DNA of 64,000 nucleotides from Apricaphanius iberus (lineage: Eukaryota > Chordata > Actinopteri > Cyprinodontiformes > Aphaniidae): the NCBI GenBank assembly GCA_028564705.1, contig JAPXFQ010002398.1, forward strand, positions 1,302,001 through 1,366,000, read 5' to 3'. This document shows positions 10,110 to 24,363 of this stretch, one piece after another (positions within the stretch are counted from its first letter, which is position 1; each line of letters starts with the position of its first letter). The translations under genes were made by a program, and so were the position numbers. The notes beneath the pieces were generated by a model. That model was not told where the DNA came from. It saw only the letters and a program-made list of their open reading frames with translations, and ran no database searches.

Positions 10110-13100
10110 TTATTTTTTCAGTTTTCCATCTTCTTTCATCTTCCACACCATAAGCTCCATGCAGGCAGCAGCGTCTTCTGCGGTGTCGTGGCCACAAACT
10201 GGGAAAAATAGTGGTACATGGAATATCAGTATGATGCACTCTTTATTTTAAATTTTCTCCATTTAATAGAGGGGGCTAAATTGTGTAATGCCACACACAA
10301 TGACAAGAACACCAATTTCTGAATGGCTAGAGATAAAAGAGCTGCTCTCTGCTGTGTTTCTCTGACCACCTAAGAAAATTGAAATTGCAAGAGACTCTTT
10401 AAAACATGTTACAGCATTGTCTGACAGATATCTACTAGAATTACATTTTCTCTGAGGTTTGGAGCATTCAGTTAAATAAACTCAAAGGTTATTAAAAAGA
10501 TGGTCAGCAAGGACACTTATGTGGAAGTACCTTCACACCCCAACACACACACAATGCCAAATGTTAGCATAAGGTCTAAAGCATGATGACAGGAATAGGT
10601 ACATCTGTGGATTCATCAAGTGAAGCCAATTGAGTCCATTAAAGGCTTCTTTTAGGCCATCACTTTCAGTCTCAACATGAAAGTTAAAATCCCCTTCTAC
10701 AGTTACGTTTTTGGTATTTTAAGACTTCCATGGCGGTGATAAATTGTGATTACAGAGAGAAAAAGCGAAACAGTTGCTTGTATAGTGGCAACCCACCACT
10801 CTCTTGAATAATCCTCCTGAGGTATTCAGCTGTGAGGCTGTTGAGGGTCAGCTTGTTAGGTGGACCTAGACGATGGGGGAAGACCACTGATGTGTCTACC
10901 ACCGTCCCATGAAGCAACTACAGCAGAGAAGAAAACCCAGTCAAACCCTTTGTAGTTTAATTTATATTCTACAATGAACTCTAGAGCAAAATCTGCATAG
11001 GTGAGTAATAAAAAACAAAAAACAAACCTGCTAGAATTTAAGCCAATTAAGACTTATACCCATATCAGAAGAGTTGCTGGTGTCTCTTTCACATGGATAA
11101 TACCGTGTACTTATTCGGCAATCATTCACCCTTTAAAAATAACCACGTGTCTCATCAAATATAACCGATTGAATCAATAGTTAATTTGATTGAACTCAAA
11201 ATAAAATCCTGGTTTATTAAATACTTGACATTTGTAAACTAGAAAAGCCCTCCGAGTGCAGACGTCTGAGGCAGTTTAGTTCTGAACACTTGTTCCTGGT
11301 CCCGCTGCAGACATTTCCTAAACATTTCATTGAAATCTACCTATAACCTTTTGAGTTATGTTCTTAACGAACAGAAACTGTGGCAAAAAATAAATAAATA
11401 AACATATTGGCAGAGGTAAATCTGGTTATTAAAATCAACAGCAACAAATACCTGGGATAGTGTAAATAAAACAGATAAATAAAATGTATTTAGAAAGCAG
11501 TGGTGTTTAACAGTACATAATTTGTCTCCCAAGTATGTAGTTTAAACATAAAAAAGTAAATAAAACTAAATGCCCCACAAAGAAAAAAAACAAAAAAAAA
11601 CACCACCCGCTGCTGCAGAGCTGAGCAAGAATACCAAAATCCACACACTCTTAAAATATCAGGGAACAAAATTTTTACAACAGTCACCTTCAGTAAACAA
11701 AGGTCTGTTTCCAGGCCATGTCCAACGAGAATAGTGTCAGCACTGATGAAGCTCAATAAAGTCTCTTGGACTTCCATGAGAGAGGGATGGTTACCTTTTA
11801 CATCCTCCTCACTGATGCCTGAAAACCTACAGATATTTTAAGAACGGAAATGGATAAAGAAAGTTGGTGCAATGGGAATTATGAGGGAACAGAAGAAATT
11901 CAAGATTCAAATTTCAAGAATCGATTCAGATTCTCAACAGTTAGAGTCGATTATCAAGATTCGATTTGATCCAGTTCAAATCTTGACTGCTATTAAAAAC
12001 ACATTTTGAGCGGTTATCTTAATTATATGCCTGTAATTCAATGAAGTAACAGGTTACAAGTAAAAAAACAAACAAAAAAAACTGAATTAACACTTTCAGA
12101 ATTAAGCCTTAAAATCATGTCTGGAGTGTTAATTCCTATTTTATCAGTATATAACTAGGGACATTTTCTGATTTTTGAGCTTGTGAATCCATTTGATCCT
12201 TAGAATATTATACGACTTGATTTGGAATCAATTTTTCAACAAAAAAAAATTCCCCAACACAGCCCTACTACAAACATAGCTTTTTGCTCATATATGTTGC
12301 ACATAGCTTTTGGTCGATATGTGAGGAGAATTTAAGATTAGTGGAGGTAAAGAAGCCTTGCAACCTTAAAGAAAAGGAATTAATCACTAAAAACAAAAAG
12401 TAAGAGAACCATCAGCGAATACATAGAGTTGGTCATCAATAAAAGGGCTTAGTTATTTAAACTGCATTTTACCAAAAAAATTTTCCATTCATCAAGATGT
12501 AAATGATTTTCAACATGTAATTCTAATTGAAATGCAAATAAAAGCAGATTTTTTTCCATTATTATCAAATGTCCATCTTATCTACTTTAACAATTTCCGG
12601 TTCATTAAAAAAGCCAGATCTAAATCTGCGATATCAAACTGGATCAACTCCACACAGGTTGGGCCCTCGACTCCCCCTACACGTTTTACCTTGTGTTATA
12701 GTCGATGACCTCATTATCAGGTCTGACAAAGGTGTCGTAGATGACCTGAAGATCAGAGTTGATCACCGTCACTCTGGATAGTTCCAGGCCCTGAACAGTG
12801 TAACACTGAACGCATTCAAACAACATGTATGGGTTTTATTCAGGCACAATGCAAACACAGATACGAAGATGTTAAAAAGAAGATAATTAAAAATATTGAT
12901 TTTTTTATATTACCATTTCACAATCCAAGGCATAAACCCCAGGACAGCTCACATCTGAGGGACATCTAGGTGGTGTAGATACAAACCCATCCAGGCTAAG
13001 AAAATCATGGACATGCAACTGGATGAGAAAATAATATATATATATATTTATATATTAAACTCCAATTGGACCAGTTCATCAGTTAAATGTGAGAGAATTT

Positions 13101-16100
13101 CTATAGTCCACTAAATATGTTCTCCACCTTAAATATTTGACATCCAGGGGCTCCCATGACTCCCTGACAGCAGCTGTAGCGAGTTTCCACTCCACCTGGT
13201 ACTGCGGGACACAAAACATTGTTGCCGCTTTGCTTTGTTTGCACATACTCCATTTTAAACAGATGTATTCAGTCTTGCTCATTACATCCATTTTACATTC
13301 ACGGCAATTCAAACTCCAGCCCTGATAAACAGATCCTGATAATAAACTGGTCGCTCACCTCGCTTTGTAACTCCTTTCCCATAATGGTAGTTGCACTCCT
13401 CTGTTCGGAGATGTTTCCCTGTTTGACTTACAGAGTAGGTAGCCCCACATCGACAACAGATCCTTTTGAGAGCTTTTTAACAAAAACAAAAAAAGTAATT
13501 TAGAGAGATCTGAGCTGAAACGTACTAAATATCCAAGAGTAAAATGCGCCATCTAGGGGCTTAGTATAGGGACGGCCGGTGATGTTGCCAAGTAAGATCA
13601 TTTTACTTACGGTCTGTGCTCACTTTCTTGTCAGAAAAAAGAATAGCAGTGCCAGGTTTTTCTGGGTGTTGTAGAGGATAGTTGTTTTCAATCATTTGTT
13701 CATCAGTCAGGGTATAACCCTTCAAGATTTCATACAACACCATATCACCTGTTGTATAAAAAGGAAAACACTCAGTAGCAGCCAAAACGTGCAAAAAGTA
13801 TAACATTTCTCACCATTTTGCTTAGTCTTCCTTCGGTTAAATGGGATGTTGCCTTTTGGTCTTTGGCTGTGGGCCTCTTTTTCATCTGTTTTGCAAAATG
13901 TAGATTAGTATTTAGCTCAACTAAATGTCACATCAAGTCAGGACTGTTCTCAGATGTTAATTTGGTTATGTTTTTACTACTTTTAGCAGTGGAACTTTGG
14001 TTCTTCAGTTTCTTGAGGGCGTTCACTGCAATGCTTAGATATTTCAGTCTGTTCACACTGCGATTGTACACACTCTTCTCCTCCATAAGGGCCTTTCATC
14101 AGCGAACATCAGGATGGAGGATTAATACTAGATAATAGAATAATGCCAATCAGTTAAAGAACCTGGAAGCAAAACACGCTCACCTTCTCAAAAGCTTCAT
14201 TGACATTAGATGTCGTTTTGAGAAACTCCTCCGTGAACATGTTCACGTAACGCTGACGGACGTCATGGGGCACTTTGTCCTTCACCGCCTCACTTTGCTG
14301 CTTTAGCTTACGTTTAACAGACAGCGGCTGAAAGACAATATTTTTAATACATGGTTTTTTGAAAGGCTGTACTTTTTGGTCAGTTTTTCAAAAGAAAACC
14401 CATTCTAATATCAAAGAAAACCTCTTTGCAAACAATTATCAAATAATGATTGTATTCGTCAAGAATGAAACCATTTCAACCAACCTGGGTTCGGTGGAAA
14501 ACAAAAAAAAGTTATTGCCCCAGTAGTTAATAATGACCACGTTTTGGGAAGGCAAGTTAAATTTCACTACCCACACCAATGTCATGGCCGCATGATAAAA
14601 AAATAAAATATGAATTACTTTAATACAATCTAAGATCTCAAAAAGCACATCATCATGCCCTAACCTAGAGAAATCTAAAAACATAACAGAAAATTGGTCT
14701 TAAAATGAATACACAATAAGTTCTAAGGTTTTGAGACAAATGTAACACAGCAGGAAGTCATTCAGAAATATGTCCCCTAAATTACATCACAGACTTATTC
14801 AGTAGGTAACAAAACAAACCAGATAACCGGGTGCACTGAAGGGCTCATTTGAGATGGCCAAAGTCACTGTTGTCTCAACAAGCTACAGAGCTGCTTCAGG
14901 ACATGGGGCTTGTTGCACAAAAGTAAGATGAACAAATCCAGGATAAACGACTGAGCCAAGCTCATTGAATCCAAAACAAGAGCATCCAAAATGCCAGGAT
15001 GAGCAGACAACGGATGAATCAAGTCATGTGGAACCAATCCAAGGTAAGTGAGCACTCATGGCTCCCTCAACTGGACACAAACACCAATCACAGATTCACT
15101 ATGGACACTAGTTTTATTCATTTTAACCCGATTGAGGCAGAAATCCTCATAAAGGGATATGAGGAGGTAAACGAAATAAAAAAGGGAAAACCGCAAAAGT
15201 GAATAAACAGAGGAAAAAGCATGGTAAAGTATTATTGATCACCTCAAATGCACAATTAAACACCACTCTCTGCTGAAACAACATAGTATTTAAAAGCAGT
15301 TGTACTCTTATGAATCAGTTGAAGTTTGAATCGAAATAGACTGCAGAAGTTAGTGAATTAGTACATTTTGTAAATGTAACTGCAGACTATAATTCTTTGC
15401 TAAATAGATGAGCTAATAATATTAATAAGCAACTAAATCTAATAGCAGCTTTCCAACAAAGTGACAGCAAGCCAAAGTCAAAAACAAAGTGTGGTTCCTT
15501 CAGGTGCCTGCTCGATCATCGTACTGTTTTAGCAGAAGGGGGCTTTCCCGGTTGTCCAATATTTTTTACATCATTTTAGTTAATAACTCTGCTTTCGATT
15601 GTAGTTAAACAAGTCCTGCAGCAGTAGATGATTTTTTTTAAATTTTCAAATTAATCTTTCCTCCCTATATTTGTACTCTAGCCTAAACTGCATGTATGCA
15701 AGCTTGCAACGAGGCTTCTGCAGCCATTCATTTGATGCGGATGGATCAGTCCTGTATTTATTTCAGTGTGCCGACATTTGGGGTTTATTATATTCAGACG
15801 TTTGAATATGTATTTATCAGGACGTGGGTACAGGACCCAAAAATTGTATTCAAGTAGCATTACTTAAATACATTCTAAACCAATTAAAGCTATAATACAT
15901 AGTATAGAAAAACTAGTCTAAGAAGTACATTACCCAAAAGTAAAACAAGTAAATGTAACTGAGTAAATACAAGTAGGTAAAACCCACCTCTGGTAATCAT
16001 CATTGTGTGGTACAATGTGCTTTGTTTCTGTGGTTTCCATCTTGAATAATCAATGTGTGACTCATTTTAAAAACTTTTCTCCTTATAAAAGCTGATCATA

Positions 16101-19100
16101 CTGTTTGATTTCAGTAGACGCTGAACTTTTGTCAGGAAAAGAATTGTGATGAAAAACGGTGCGTGTGATTCGCAGTTCTGTGGCCGTGCCGCATCTTGTG
16201 ATTCCCAACGGCTTATATAATTGAGCTCGTACGACCAAAACCAGCCCACGGGTTACAACAGTAAAATACTTTATTCTTGTTAATGTATGACTTTATTCTC
16301 GAAGTCCGTGTTTTTTCCCCTCTGTGGCCCTAATATTCCGTCATTTTACGTATATAATATCATAATCCAAAACAATTAAATTAATCACAAATGTTTAAAT
16401 AATGTGATAATGTATAGTTTGCAGTAGAATAATTATTTTCTTTTTGTTTATGTTGACTGCTGACTGCGATAACGGAGGAGATTAAATAAATCCTGGAATT
16501 TATTCTGGTCTGAAGCAGGCTAGCTCCAATCTCCATTGTAATTTATACATTTCATAACATTAATTCCCCCCTCCCCCTCATCACAGTTTTGTACAACTGG
16601 ATCACAAATAAATTCCAAGATATCCTGACTTAACCCCTCATCCTACTTTTGTGCAATAGGCCACTGGACGACTAGGTGTAATTGAGGAAGCCATCAATTC
16701 TGCTTTGCATCAGAAAATCCCAAAGAAAAATGCTGGTTATGTGGCATGATGATGATCAAACAAACCAGTAAATCTTAGTGGCTCAAGAAAAAAAAAAAAG
16801 AAATTAAAACATTTTGAGAGTGGTCTTGTCAAAGTCTGGGCTCAAATCTAACAGGATTTTTTTATATGACCTTGAAAAAGCCACCCAGTCAAGCCGTCCT
16901 TGATTCCCAGATTACATTTGTACTGGCTGTTAATCTACAGCCCAAAAAGCCCAAAAAGCAACGTGGGACATTGTGATAAAGGAATTAGAAATATTGGGGT
17001 TAATCACAACAAATACTATTTAGGAATCATATTGCCACTACATGTTCTCATTACAAAAAGTATTTTTATGAATTAAAACCACTGTGAAGAGAAGAGAGAG
17101 CTAAAATTTCTCCAAAGTGGCACAACCCCCCCCCCAGCTCATTGCCAGTTATTACACCAAACCAGTTATTAAGTCTGGGGGTCAATAACTGCTCCATAAA
17201 TATTTAGAGTGTTTTGAATAGTTTTTTTAACCTTAACAGCTGTCTGAGCAGCAGCTTGAGAAGTTGTGGAAGCACAGACTGTCGACTGTAAGGGTGTTGA
17301 TCCAAAAGCAGTGTTGAGCGTGGGTCGTCGCGCTGGAGCAGCGATGAGCACAGGCGCTGTTGAGCGATTCCTCGGCAGGGGGGTCACTGCAGCCGGAGCG
17401 TTGGTTTGTTTGACCACGTTGGGGTGCGGATCGACCCGACTCACTGGAGTCAGCACTGACGTAACGGGGCTGGAGGAGGAGGTGGCAGAGAGTGGGAAGC
17501 TGCCCTGGGGGAGGATCAAGTGCACATTGTTGCCCACTTCAATAACTGCAGTGCCAAGAGGGATGTAGTTCAAATAAGCTGTGAATCGAGCCAGAAATAC
17601 ATGCAGATATGAGACACTGAGGGAAAGAAAATAAACTGTTAAAATAGCAGTTTTTAAACTTATAACCTGTGCCAAATAAATATGTCAGCTTCCATCAATC
17701 TGTCAAAATATTAGTAAAAAAAAAGAAGAAAAAGAAAAAACTGTCTCCACAAGTACTTCTTAAAATTAAATAATACTGAACATCTTTACACAATGATGTG
17801 ATTTAGGACTGTTCAAATAAACACTGATTTGATTTTACTGATAAAATTGTAGAGTTGGATAAAAGAAGAACTTAAAGGTTTCCATCTATAGAGCTCCAGA
17901 CATCTTAGAGTAGCCGCCACGCTGGCAGGAATAAGGTAATCAAAATGAACGTTGCCAACTGCCAATTTTAGTTTAGAGTTTACTCCCCAATTTAAAACTG
18001 AAGATATCGTTATATTTACCAGGGAAGTTAAAAAGATTAACATCTACGCCCCTCTACCATTTCCCTGGGATACTTTTTAAAGCCTCAGCAGTTGTCCAAG
18101 CGGACCGTTTAACAGACGTGACATATAATTTTCTGATGAATTTTCCCTATTGCTTCTCCAGAGCAATGCTTAAAGCATTCAAAAGCCTGGAGGATATGAA
18201 TGGACATAATCGGGGTTAGTTTCGAGATCTAGAATGTTCCTCCCAACGATTGCGCCGCAAGAGGGCAAGTGGATCAACAGGCAGCTAGGTTATGTCCGTG
18301 TGCTTTTAGTGTGTCAATATCTGACCGTTAATCAATTACATAAAAAAATAAAACAATAAATTACACCCTAGTCTGATCCTCACTGTAATCACAAGACGTA
18401 AACAAAATCCACAGCAAGATGATAACTGTAGGAAATTCGCCAAGAACCTTAATAAAAGCAAAATATCAGTTCAGTTTACAGTTATGAGTTTTCTGTTACA
18501 CTGCCACGGATAAATTTTCAGCGTTCGTAAGCCATTACAATTAAAACTGTGGACACATTTGGATTAGAATCGTTAGAAATACTAATGTAAAATTTTACTT
18601 TAAATCATGTGTTCGTAACAAGTACCTGAAATTAAATAGTCCAGGGGCGCAACTAGAGTCAAACATTTTTGCAAAGCTGGAAAACTCTTGAATAGCCAAA
18701 CAGGTACTGTAGCTTGTATACAGTTTCTTTTTTGCCATTATGCCTCCCAGGGGTGTGTTCTAGAATCATATGAGTCGTTTCCCAGAGCTTTATAGGGTCT
18801 TCTAGAGTTTGGAGGGCCACACGGTTATGGCGGGCCGGAGTGGGCCTCGAGTTTGACATGTGTGATTCTATACCCAGTCATCTATGGAGGTGGGTTACAT
18901 CCTGGACAGGTTGCCAGACCCCCACGCACGCACACACACACACACACCCACACACACACACACACACACACTCACTCACAGCTAAGGACAATTTGGAGAG
19001 ACCAATTAACCGAACAGTTTCTGGGTGCATGCAGAGTGAGAACAAACAAAAAGACTCCAGAATAACCCCTCCTTTCCACCGGACGCGTCAGCAGCATGTT

Positions 19101-21645
19101 ACAGCAGCAGCACGTCCTACGCGGCTGTTAGCCTCCGCTGTAATCTATATAAACCTTTCCACCGGAGGCGAAAGCAGCACGAGTTTGCCCCGTCACAGGA
19201 GCGTCATGTCACAGCACTTTTCTTAATATACGCGGCAGATCCTATTATCTACGCGCTACGCCTGTGAAACGTGTACATTTCGACATTTTGGATAGGGGAA
19301 GACAGGAAGTCAGACGGCTCGGCATCTGAAAATTTTCAAAATAAAACAAAGGTGCTTCTTTCCGGTAGCTTTACGGCCTCAATAAGTTCTACGAAGAATC
19401 TTACCATTCTGAACTGGAGAAGGCTCGAGGTTTTTCAGGGTTGGATTTAAAGCAGGCGGTACCATTTCTGTCTCAGGCTTCTTCTCACTCACAGAAGCAG
19501 CAAAATTCTGACCGGCTTTAACCGGGACGATCGGCAATGAGGCTCTATGGTGAGCCTGCTTGTACCTAGAACAGATGGAGGGCCGAGAGCTAAATCCAGA
19601 AGCTGCAGGCTCCCGCAGAGGCACCAAAACCTGAGGCCTAGTCTTTGTCAATGGCTGCTAATGGGGAATAAAAAATAAATAACATTAAAAAAAAGAGGTT
19701 AAATTACACTTTAGCAATACTTGAGTCCAATATGTGGAGCATGTACCTCTAAATGTCTGGCTTCGTGAGCTACCCTCTTTTTCCCTGTTAGAGTTTGGGC
19801 TGTAGAGTTTGCCTCAGGCTTCTCCACCTCCACGTCGGCTCCAATCTGAAATAAAAAAGATAACAAGGTTATTGAGCACATCTTCACACCGTAAAAGAAA
19901 GAGTATTCCTTACTTACAGATGTGCCACACTGCTCCTCATTTCCTTTTTCATTGTTGTTTGCCTCCATGAAGATCCTGTAGCATTCCTCCATTGGGTCAC
20001 TGTCAGAAAGCTCCATGTCAGAGTAATTGAGCTCATCTTCACGCTCAGGGCTGGAGTTGATTACGATCACCGTTTCGTCTTCCTCTTCCTGCAGAAGCCG
20101 TTCGTTGGATTCCGGCGATTCAGCTCTGCCATGTGGATTTACAGGTGGACCGTTTAGAGACCGAATCTGGCTGCTGCCTTCCTCCGCTCGTTTCCGGTTT
20201 GCGAAAGCCTTCAGGTTTGTCTTTGTTGCCGTTTTTTCAACCTCCCTCACAACAGATGGCTCGTCTTGCACACAAGAGAAGTGGCTCTGAATCTGGTCCG
20301 TTTTGGAGGCTTGCTTGGGTGCAGGTCTCATGAGTCGAGAGGTGGGATCTGGTCGCTTACAAAAAAGTGAATTATTCTTCTCGGCATCACAATTCGGCTC
20401 GATCTGAGGATTACTCAAAGGATGTGCTTGATCTGAGGTGGAAAAACTCTCAGGCTCAGTCATTTTCTTTACCTTGTCAGGAAACTGACAGCTAGCATTT
20501 TCACATTCTCTTACAAGCTCTTCTAAACATCCACTTAAGTCGATTATTCTCCCATCCACAGTCATGTAATCTTTCATTTTATCAGAAGTAGACACGACTG
20601 GATCGCTCTCCACTGGACAGCAATCAGGAGCGCTTGAAGTGGATGCAGCAGCAGCCTTTACCACCTTCGTTTTGATTTTCTGGGGTTGAGATTCAAAGAA
20701 AACCTTCACGGACTTAATCTCCTTTGAGTCTCTTTCTGGATCCTGGGAGTCCGAAGCATTTTGACTTCGATCACTTCCTTTGTCAGGAGACAAAGAAACG
20801 TCAATAACCAGGACGCCATCTTCGGTGGAGTCATCAAGGATTTCCAGAGACGGAGGCTGGTACATCTGGGATTGAGGAGTGGACTGCTTTTCAGCAGAAT
20901 CAACAGACTTTGAGCTATTTCCGTCTTGTCTGTTTTTCACCTTGTGGTCCCTGCTGGACGAGCTGTAAGAATTCAAGGCAGCAGAAAAGTTGGACAGCGG
21001 ATCATACTCTAAATCAGTCCTTGGTTTTGAGCTGTCTACCACATACTTCTTTGCTTGGACATGGGATTTATGGTCTTTGCTAGAAGGAAAACAATCGGAA
21101 ACCCTAGTTTCCAACCTTGTCACGAGGTTTCTGCTGCTTCCATCCCCCTGGTTACTCTGATAGCAAGAGAGCCGCCATTGCTCCTGCTCCACTTCATGCC
21201 TCACAGTTTCAATCTCCTTGTCAAGTCTTTCCAGCTCATGCAGAGAGTTGTTGTTTACGGGTGTATAGCTGCCGTCACACTGATCACCTGTTTGCCAGAC
21301 AAAAAGGAGGCATTAAGAGTTGATTTTTTTTATTTATTTTTTTTAAATAAAATAAATAAAAAAGGGTACCTTTTTGCAATACAGAGTATGCATTAGCTTT
21401 AATACTTGGATTTATGTACAGAATCAATTTGAACTCTGCTGTGATCGTAAAATACATCCAGAAAGACCTTGATAAAATTGACACACCGTCCGAAAAGATA
21501 CAACTAATCATTTTTGAGTACATGCGGGTTTGACTAGTATATGTACAAAGACCAACTTGATGATTATTAGTCACGTTTTAGAAATGAGGGATGGCATGTG
21601 TAGGTTTGAGTACATCTGGGATCGATTCTAAGGCCCTTTTGGTTG

Positions 21646-21726
<81 letters not shown>

Positions 21727-23143
21727 TACATACATACATACAACAAGCAGACAGCTAAAGCTATGGACTGAAGAGAAATAAATTGAGTGCACGAGAAGTC
21801 ATGGAGAGAGTGCAGACAGACCAAGTGGATAATGAAAAAAAGCTCCTGATAGATCCATCAGTGACACACATCTGCATCCAAAGTGCACTAAAGTGTGTTA
21901 TTGCGGATCCTTGCTCCCAGCAGCTGTGAGACTTTTAAAACAATCACTGCTCCTCACAGATTCTATAAAAAGTGTAGTTTTTGTCGCCAAAATGTACATG
22001 CACAATTTGTACATTTCTGAAAATGAAGGTAACTCTGTTGCATTTCCCTTGAACATAGTGTGTCATTTTTAAATAACTATCATAAACTTTGCCTTCACTG
22101 TAAAGTCCCCTATTCTTATTTTTCCAACTTCTATACATTTATTTGACTTCAGTTTGATAATGCATGTTTCTATTCACCTTTAACTTAGTGTTTGTGCACC
22201 TGACTTTCCCGTACAAGAGTGGGATGATAAAGAAAATGTATTTTCTATTCTATGTAAACTGTTATGCAATGGTGGAAGGTTTGTAAGGGTTGGTGATTGG
22301 TGAGACTGGCTTTAATAACAGTTTGGAAGAAGTTGGCTCTAACTGAGAAAAAAAAGAGACATGAGGCAGAAATGGAGATGGCAGAGGAGAACATGTTAAT
22401 AGTCTCTTTAGCAATGTCAACATATGCATATTTTTGACAATCTATGTTAGTGTGAATAAAGGCTGAAATGGAGGAGAAAAATATCAGTAGTGAGGCAGGA
22501 TATCCAATGGGTTGATGTGGCAGGAGGGAGACCAAGATAGAAAGCACAAAAACATAATTATACACTTTGAAAGATGTCAAACTTAAGCTATAGACGGTAG
22601 ATCAATTCATTTACTTGTAGTTACCAGGGGAAGAAAATTACTTAATTGGTTACTATTAAACACCTGAATTAACTTCATGGGCTATAATGATATTGGGTAT
22701 CTGTGAAAGTATAAAACGGTTGAGTGAAACCTGTTTTTCTATTTAATAAACAACGTATTTAAAATGTTTGGCTTCAAATTCACCCGTAGCCTACGTGTAA
22801 ACTACACACTACGTGTGTAGTTTGACTTCATTGCTGAGAGAAGTTTAAACCAGCCGCTAAGGTCACATAAGTATGGGCGATTTTTTATTTTATTTCTTTT
22901 TTTTGTGTTTCTTTTTATGCAATATATGCATGAAATTAAACAGTAGAAACTTTAAGGTAACACGTGTGGCAGTGAACACCTCAAGTACTGACCTGTTAAG
23001 TCCACCACGGCTGATTTATACGAGCCACCAAACGTTTCCCTCGATTCTGTGGCATGTTTGTATAAACAATGAGGCCTCTCACAAAACCCACGCCGCGAGA
23101 AAGGACAGTTTATGTGAATAAAAAGACCAGAGGACGGAAACAT
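10110..23143 (-). CDS. rexo1: RNA exonuclease 1 homologue (REXO1), complete 16-exon gene
   Basis: A nuclear DEDDh 3'-5' RNA exonuclease; the mammalian protein binds elongin A. Exons, 5' to 3': 22993-23143, 19918-21287, 19747-19845, 19405-19657, 17232-17578, 14184-14327, 13981-14092, 13814-13885, 13611-13748, 13359-13472, 13128-13201, 12914-13018, 12690-12805, 11688-11826, 10797-10917 and 10110-10198. All phases agree, giving 3444 nt and 1147 aa, close to the human size. The N-terminus has a CCCH-like finger (C13, C21, C26, H30). Exon 2 encodes a long acidic/serine-rich region of the elongin A-binding type. [11 protein letters not shown] motif is in exon 6, and CCRCG and NYHYG metal-site candidates in exon 10. 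The exonuclease core covers about residues 985-1140: ALDCEM (Asp, Glu), GHGLETDL (Asp), and GHDTAED (His, Asp). All five catalytic residues are kept. The ends of exon 7 and the start of exon 5 are the least certain boundaries. Confidence 0.93.
11895..12265. repeat. Degenerate repeat rich in GATTCGATT motifs
   Basis: Several GAATCGATTC-like motifs lie in a REXO1 intron, and an AATTCCCCAACACAGCCCTACTA block ends the segment. It resembles a worn fish MITE, but no clean terminal repeats or duplication were found. Confidence 0.35.
14906..16662. mobile_element. Harbinger-like transposon relic with Myb/SANT-like fragment
   Basis: This sits in REXO1 intron 5. The left end, GGCTTGTTGCACAAAAGTAAGATGA, and the right end, read on the other strand as GGCCTATTGCACAAAAGTAGGATGA, form a terminal inverted repeat of about 25 bp with few mismatches. 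Between them, + strand 15094-15200 encodes [16 protein letters not shown], resembling the start of the Myb/SANT-like accessory protein of PIF/Harbinger elements. No transposase was recognised. A trinucleotide target duplication could not be confirmed. Confidence 0.65.
18875..19065. repeat. Common fish interspersed repeat with an internal (CA)n tract
   Basis: A CATCTATGGAGGTGGG...GACAGGTTGCCAG block is followed by a (CA)n run at about 18926-18973, then CTAAGGACAATTTGGAGAGACCAATTAACC. I recognise this arrangement as a very common teleost repeat. It lies in REXO1 intron 4. Confidence 0.6.
21647..21741. repeat. Compound microsatellite (TA)n(CA)n(CATA)n
   Basis: A TA run passes into a CA run and then CATACATACATA repeats, within REXO1 intron 1. 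Confidence 0.95.
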
Positions 23144-23438
23144 GGCGAAAAAAAACAAAACGTTGAAAAGACTTGACTGAATGAACAGCGAACCTCCGTC
23201 GGACTGGTGTAAACTCCAACTGAAAGTAGCGCCCTAGTTATATAGGCTTTGCCAACGTCGCCAGACACTGTGAGAGTGACCAGTTATTTTAAGTATAAAA
23301 AATATTATATTGTTATAGAAATGTGTCATTGATATATATATTGCTAATAATTTTGATTGGTTTCATTGACAGTTTAAAAACTAAAATAGTTGGCCTCCTT
23401 CTTGAAATGGCTTAACTTTGTGCGGTAATTCCTCCTTA

Positions 23439-23452
23439 CCACTAGATGGCAG
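23439..23452 (+). promoter_or_regulatory. CTCF-consensus match between REXO1 and POLI
   Basis: CCACTAGATGGCAG fits the CTCF core CCASYAGRKGGCRS at every position. It lies 296 bp upstream of the REXO1 start codon and about 1 kb upstream of POLI, between the divergent promoters. Occupancy cannot be inferred from sequence. Confidence 0.5.
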
Positions 23453-23899
23453 TGTTGCATAACAATGCTGTAGAAAGCAGGGAGTCCGCTATATTGTGAC
23501 CGGCAGATTCAGCTTGGAGTTGTCTTTGAAAACCGGGAATAAAAAGCACTAACGTTTAAACTAAAAATAAGTCAAAATAATTCCTTTACATGCGATAACG
23601 TATGTTCATTTGAGTTATGAAAACAAATATATATCTAAGAATAAAAAATGTAATGGATCTGTTAATTAATATAAGATGGAACATCTGCTGCCTATTCCAA
23701 AACCCAATTTAGTTGTTTTAGATAAAGTGATTATCTTTTACCCCAAAATGATTAATTATAGATATGTGGGGAAACCATATAATCTACATTTTCAAATACT
23801 GCTTATTTAAATAATGACAAATTCTAAAAAATATTATTATTATTATGAAAGAGTAAAATCCATATTGGGGAATAGAGGAAGCTGAAGAAAACTGCAGTA

Positions 23900-24000
23900 T
23901 TTAATTATTATTGTGCGTGTTTGGGTGAATGACTGAATGTAGGGTGAAGCACTTTGGGATCCTCAGTACTAGATAAGGTGCTACAAATACAGTCCATTTC
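23900..24000 (+). repeat. SINE/L2 3' tail
   Basis: GTGAAGCACTTTGGGATCC...AAGGTGCTACAAATACAGTCCATTT matches the typical tail of teleost L2-mobilised SINEs (normally reading AAGCGCTATATAAATGCAGTCCATTT). Only the 3' portion is recognisable. Confidence 0.55.
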
Positions 24001-24348
24001 CCCTTTATTTTATTATTTCAGAGGTTTTATATCTAGTTCAGTAGTAGGCTAGTCATTAAAATCGAAACTGCGTTTAAGATATGAAGGAATTTGATTGGAA
24101 TTGAAAAGTGTTCAATCACTGTTTTAATCCTGGGTCATTTTTTTATGTTTTTGTATTTAAAAAAAAATGTATTCTTGTTCTGTAAAATACTCATACTTAG
24201 ACTGCAGATTTTTTTTGTCAGATAAAATATTTATAATAATTGAGAATCGGTGTGGGGTTTTATTTATTTATTTATACGCACAGCTAGCCATTAAACGTTT
24301 CGAACAAAATGCACAACGTTCTCTGTTTGACACAAAATATGCCACTCT

Positions 24349-24363
24349 CAATATGGCGGCGAC
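24349..24363 (+). promoter_or_regulatory. YY1-like site in the POLI 5' region
   Basis: CAATATGGCGGCGAC matches the YY1 consensus AANATGGCGGC. It lies about 130 bp before the POLI start codon. In vertebrate promoters this motif often lies just downstream of the transcription start. Confidence 0.5.

Noticed and set aside
17588..17616. An alternative REXO1 exon 5 acceptor (CCTCAG before TGTCTCATATC).
   Set aside because: It would join exon 4 out of frame and meet a stop within about 16 codons; the acceptor at 17579-17580 keeps the frame.
18905..19065. Open frames with long His/Thr runs over the (CA)n tract.
   Set aside because: They are translations of a microsatellite inside a common repeat and differ by frame; no gene evidence.
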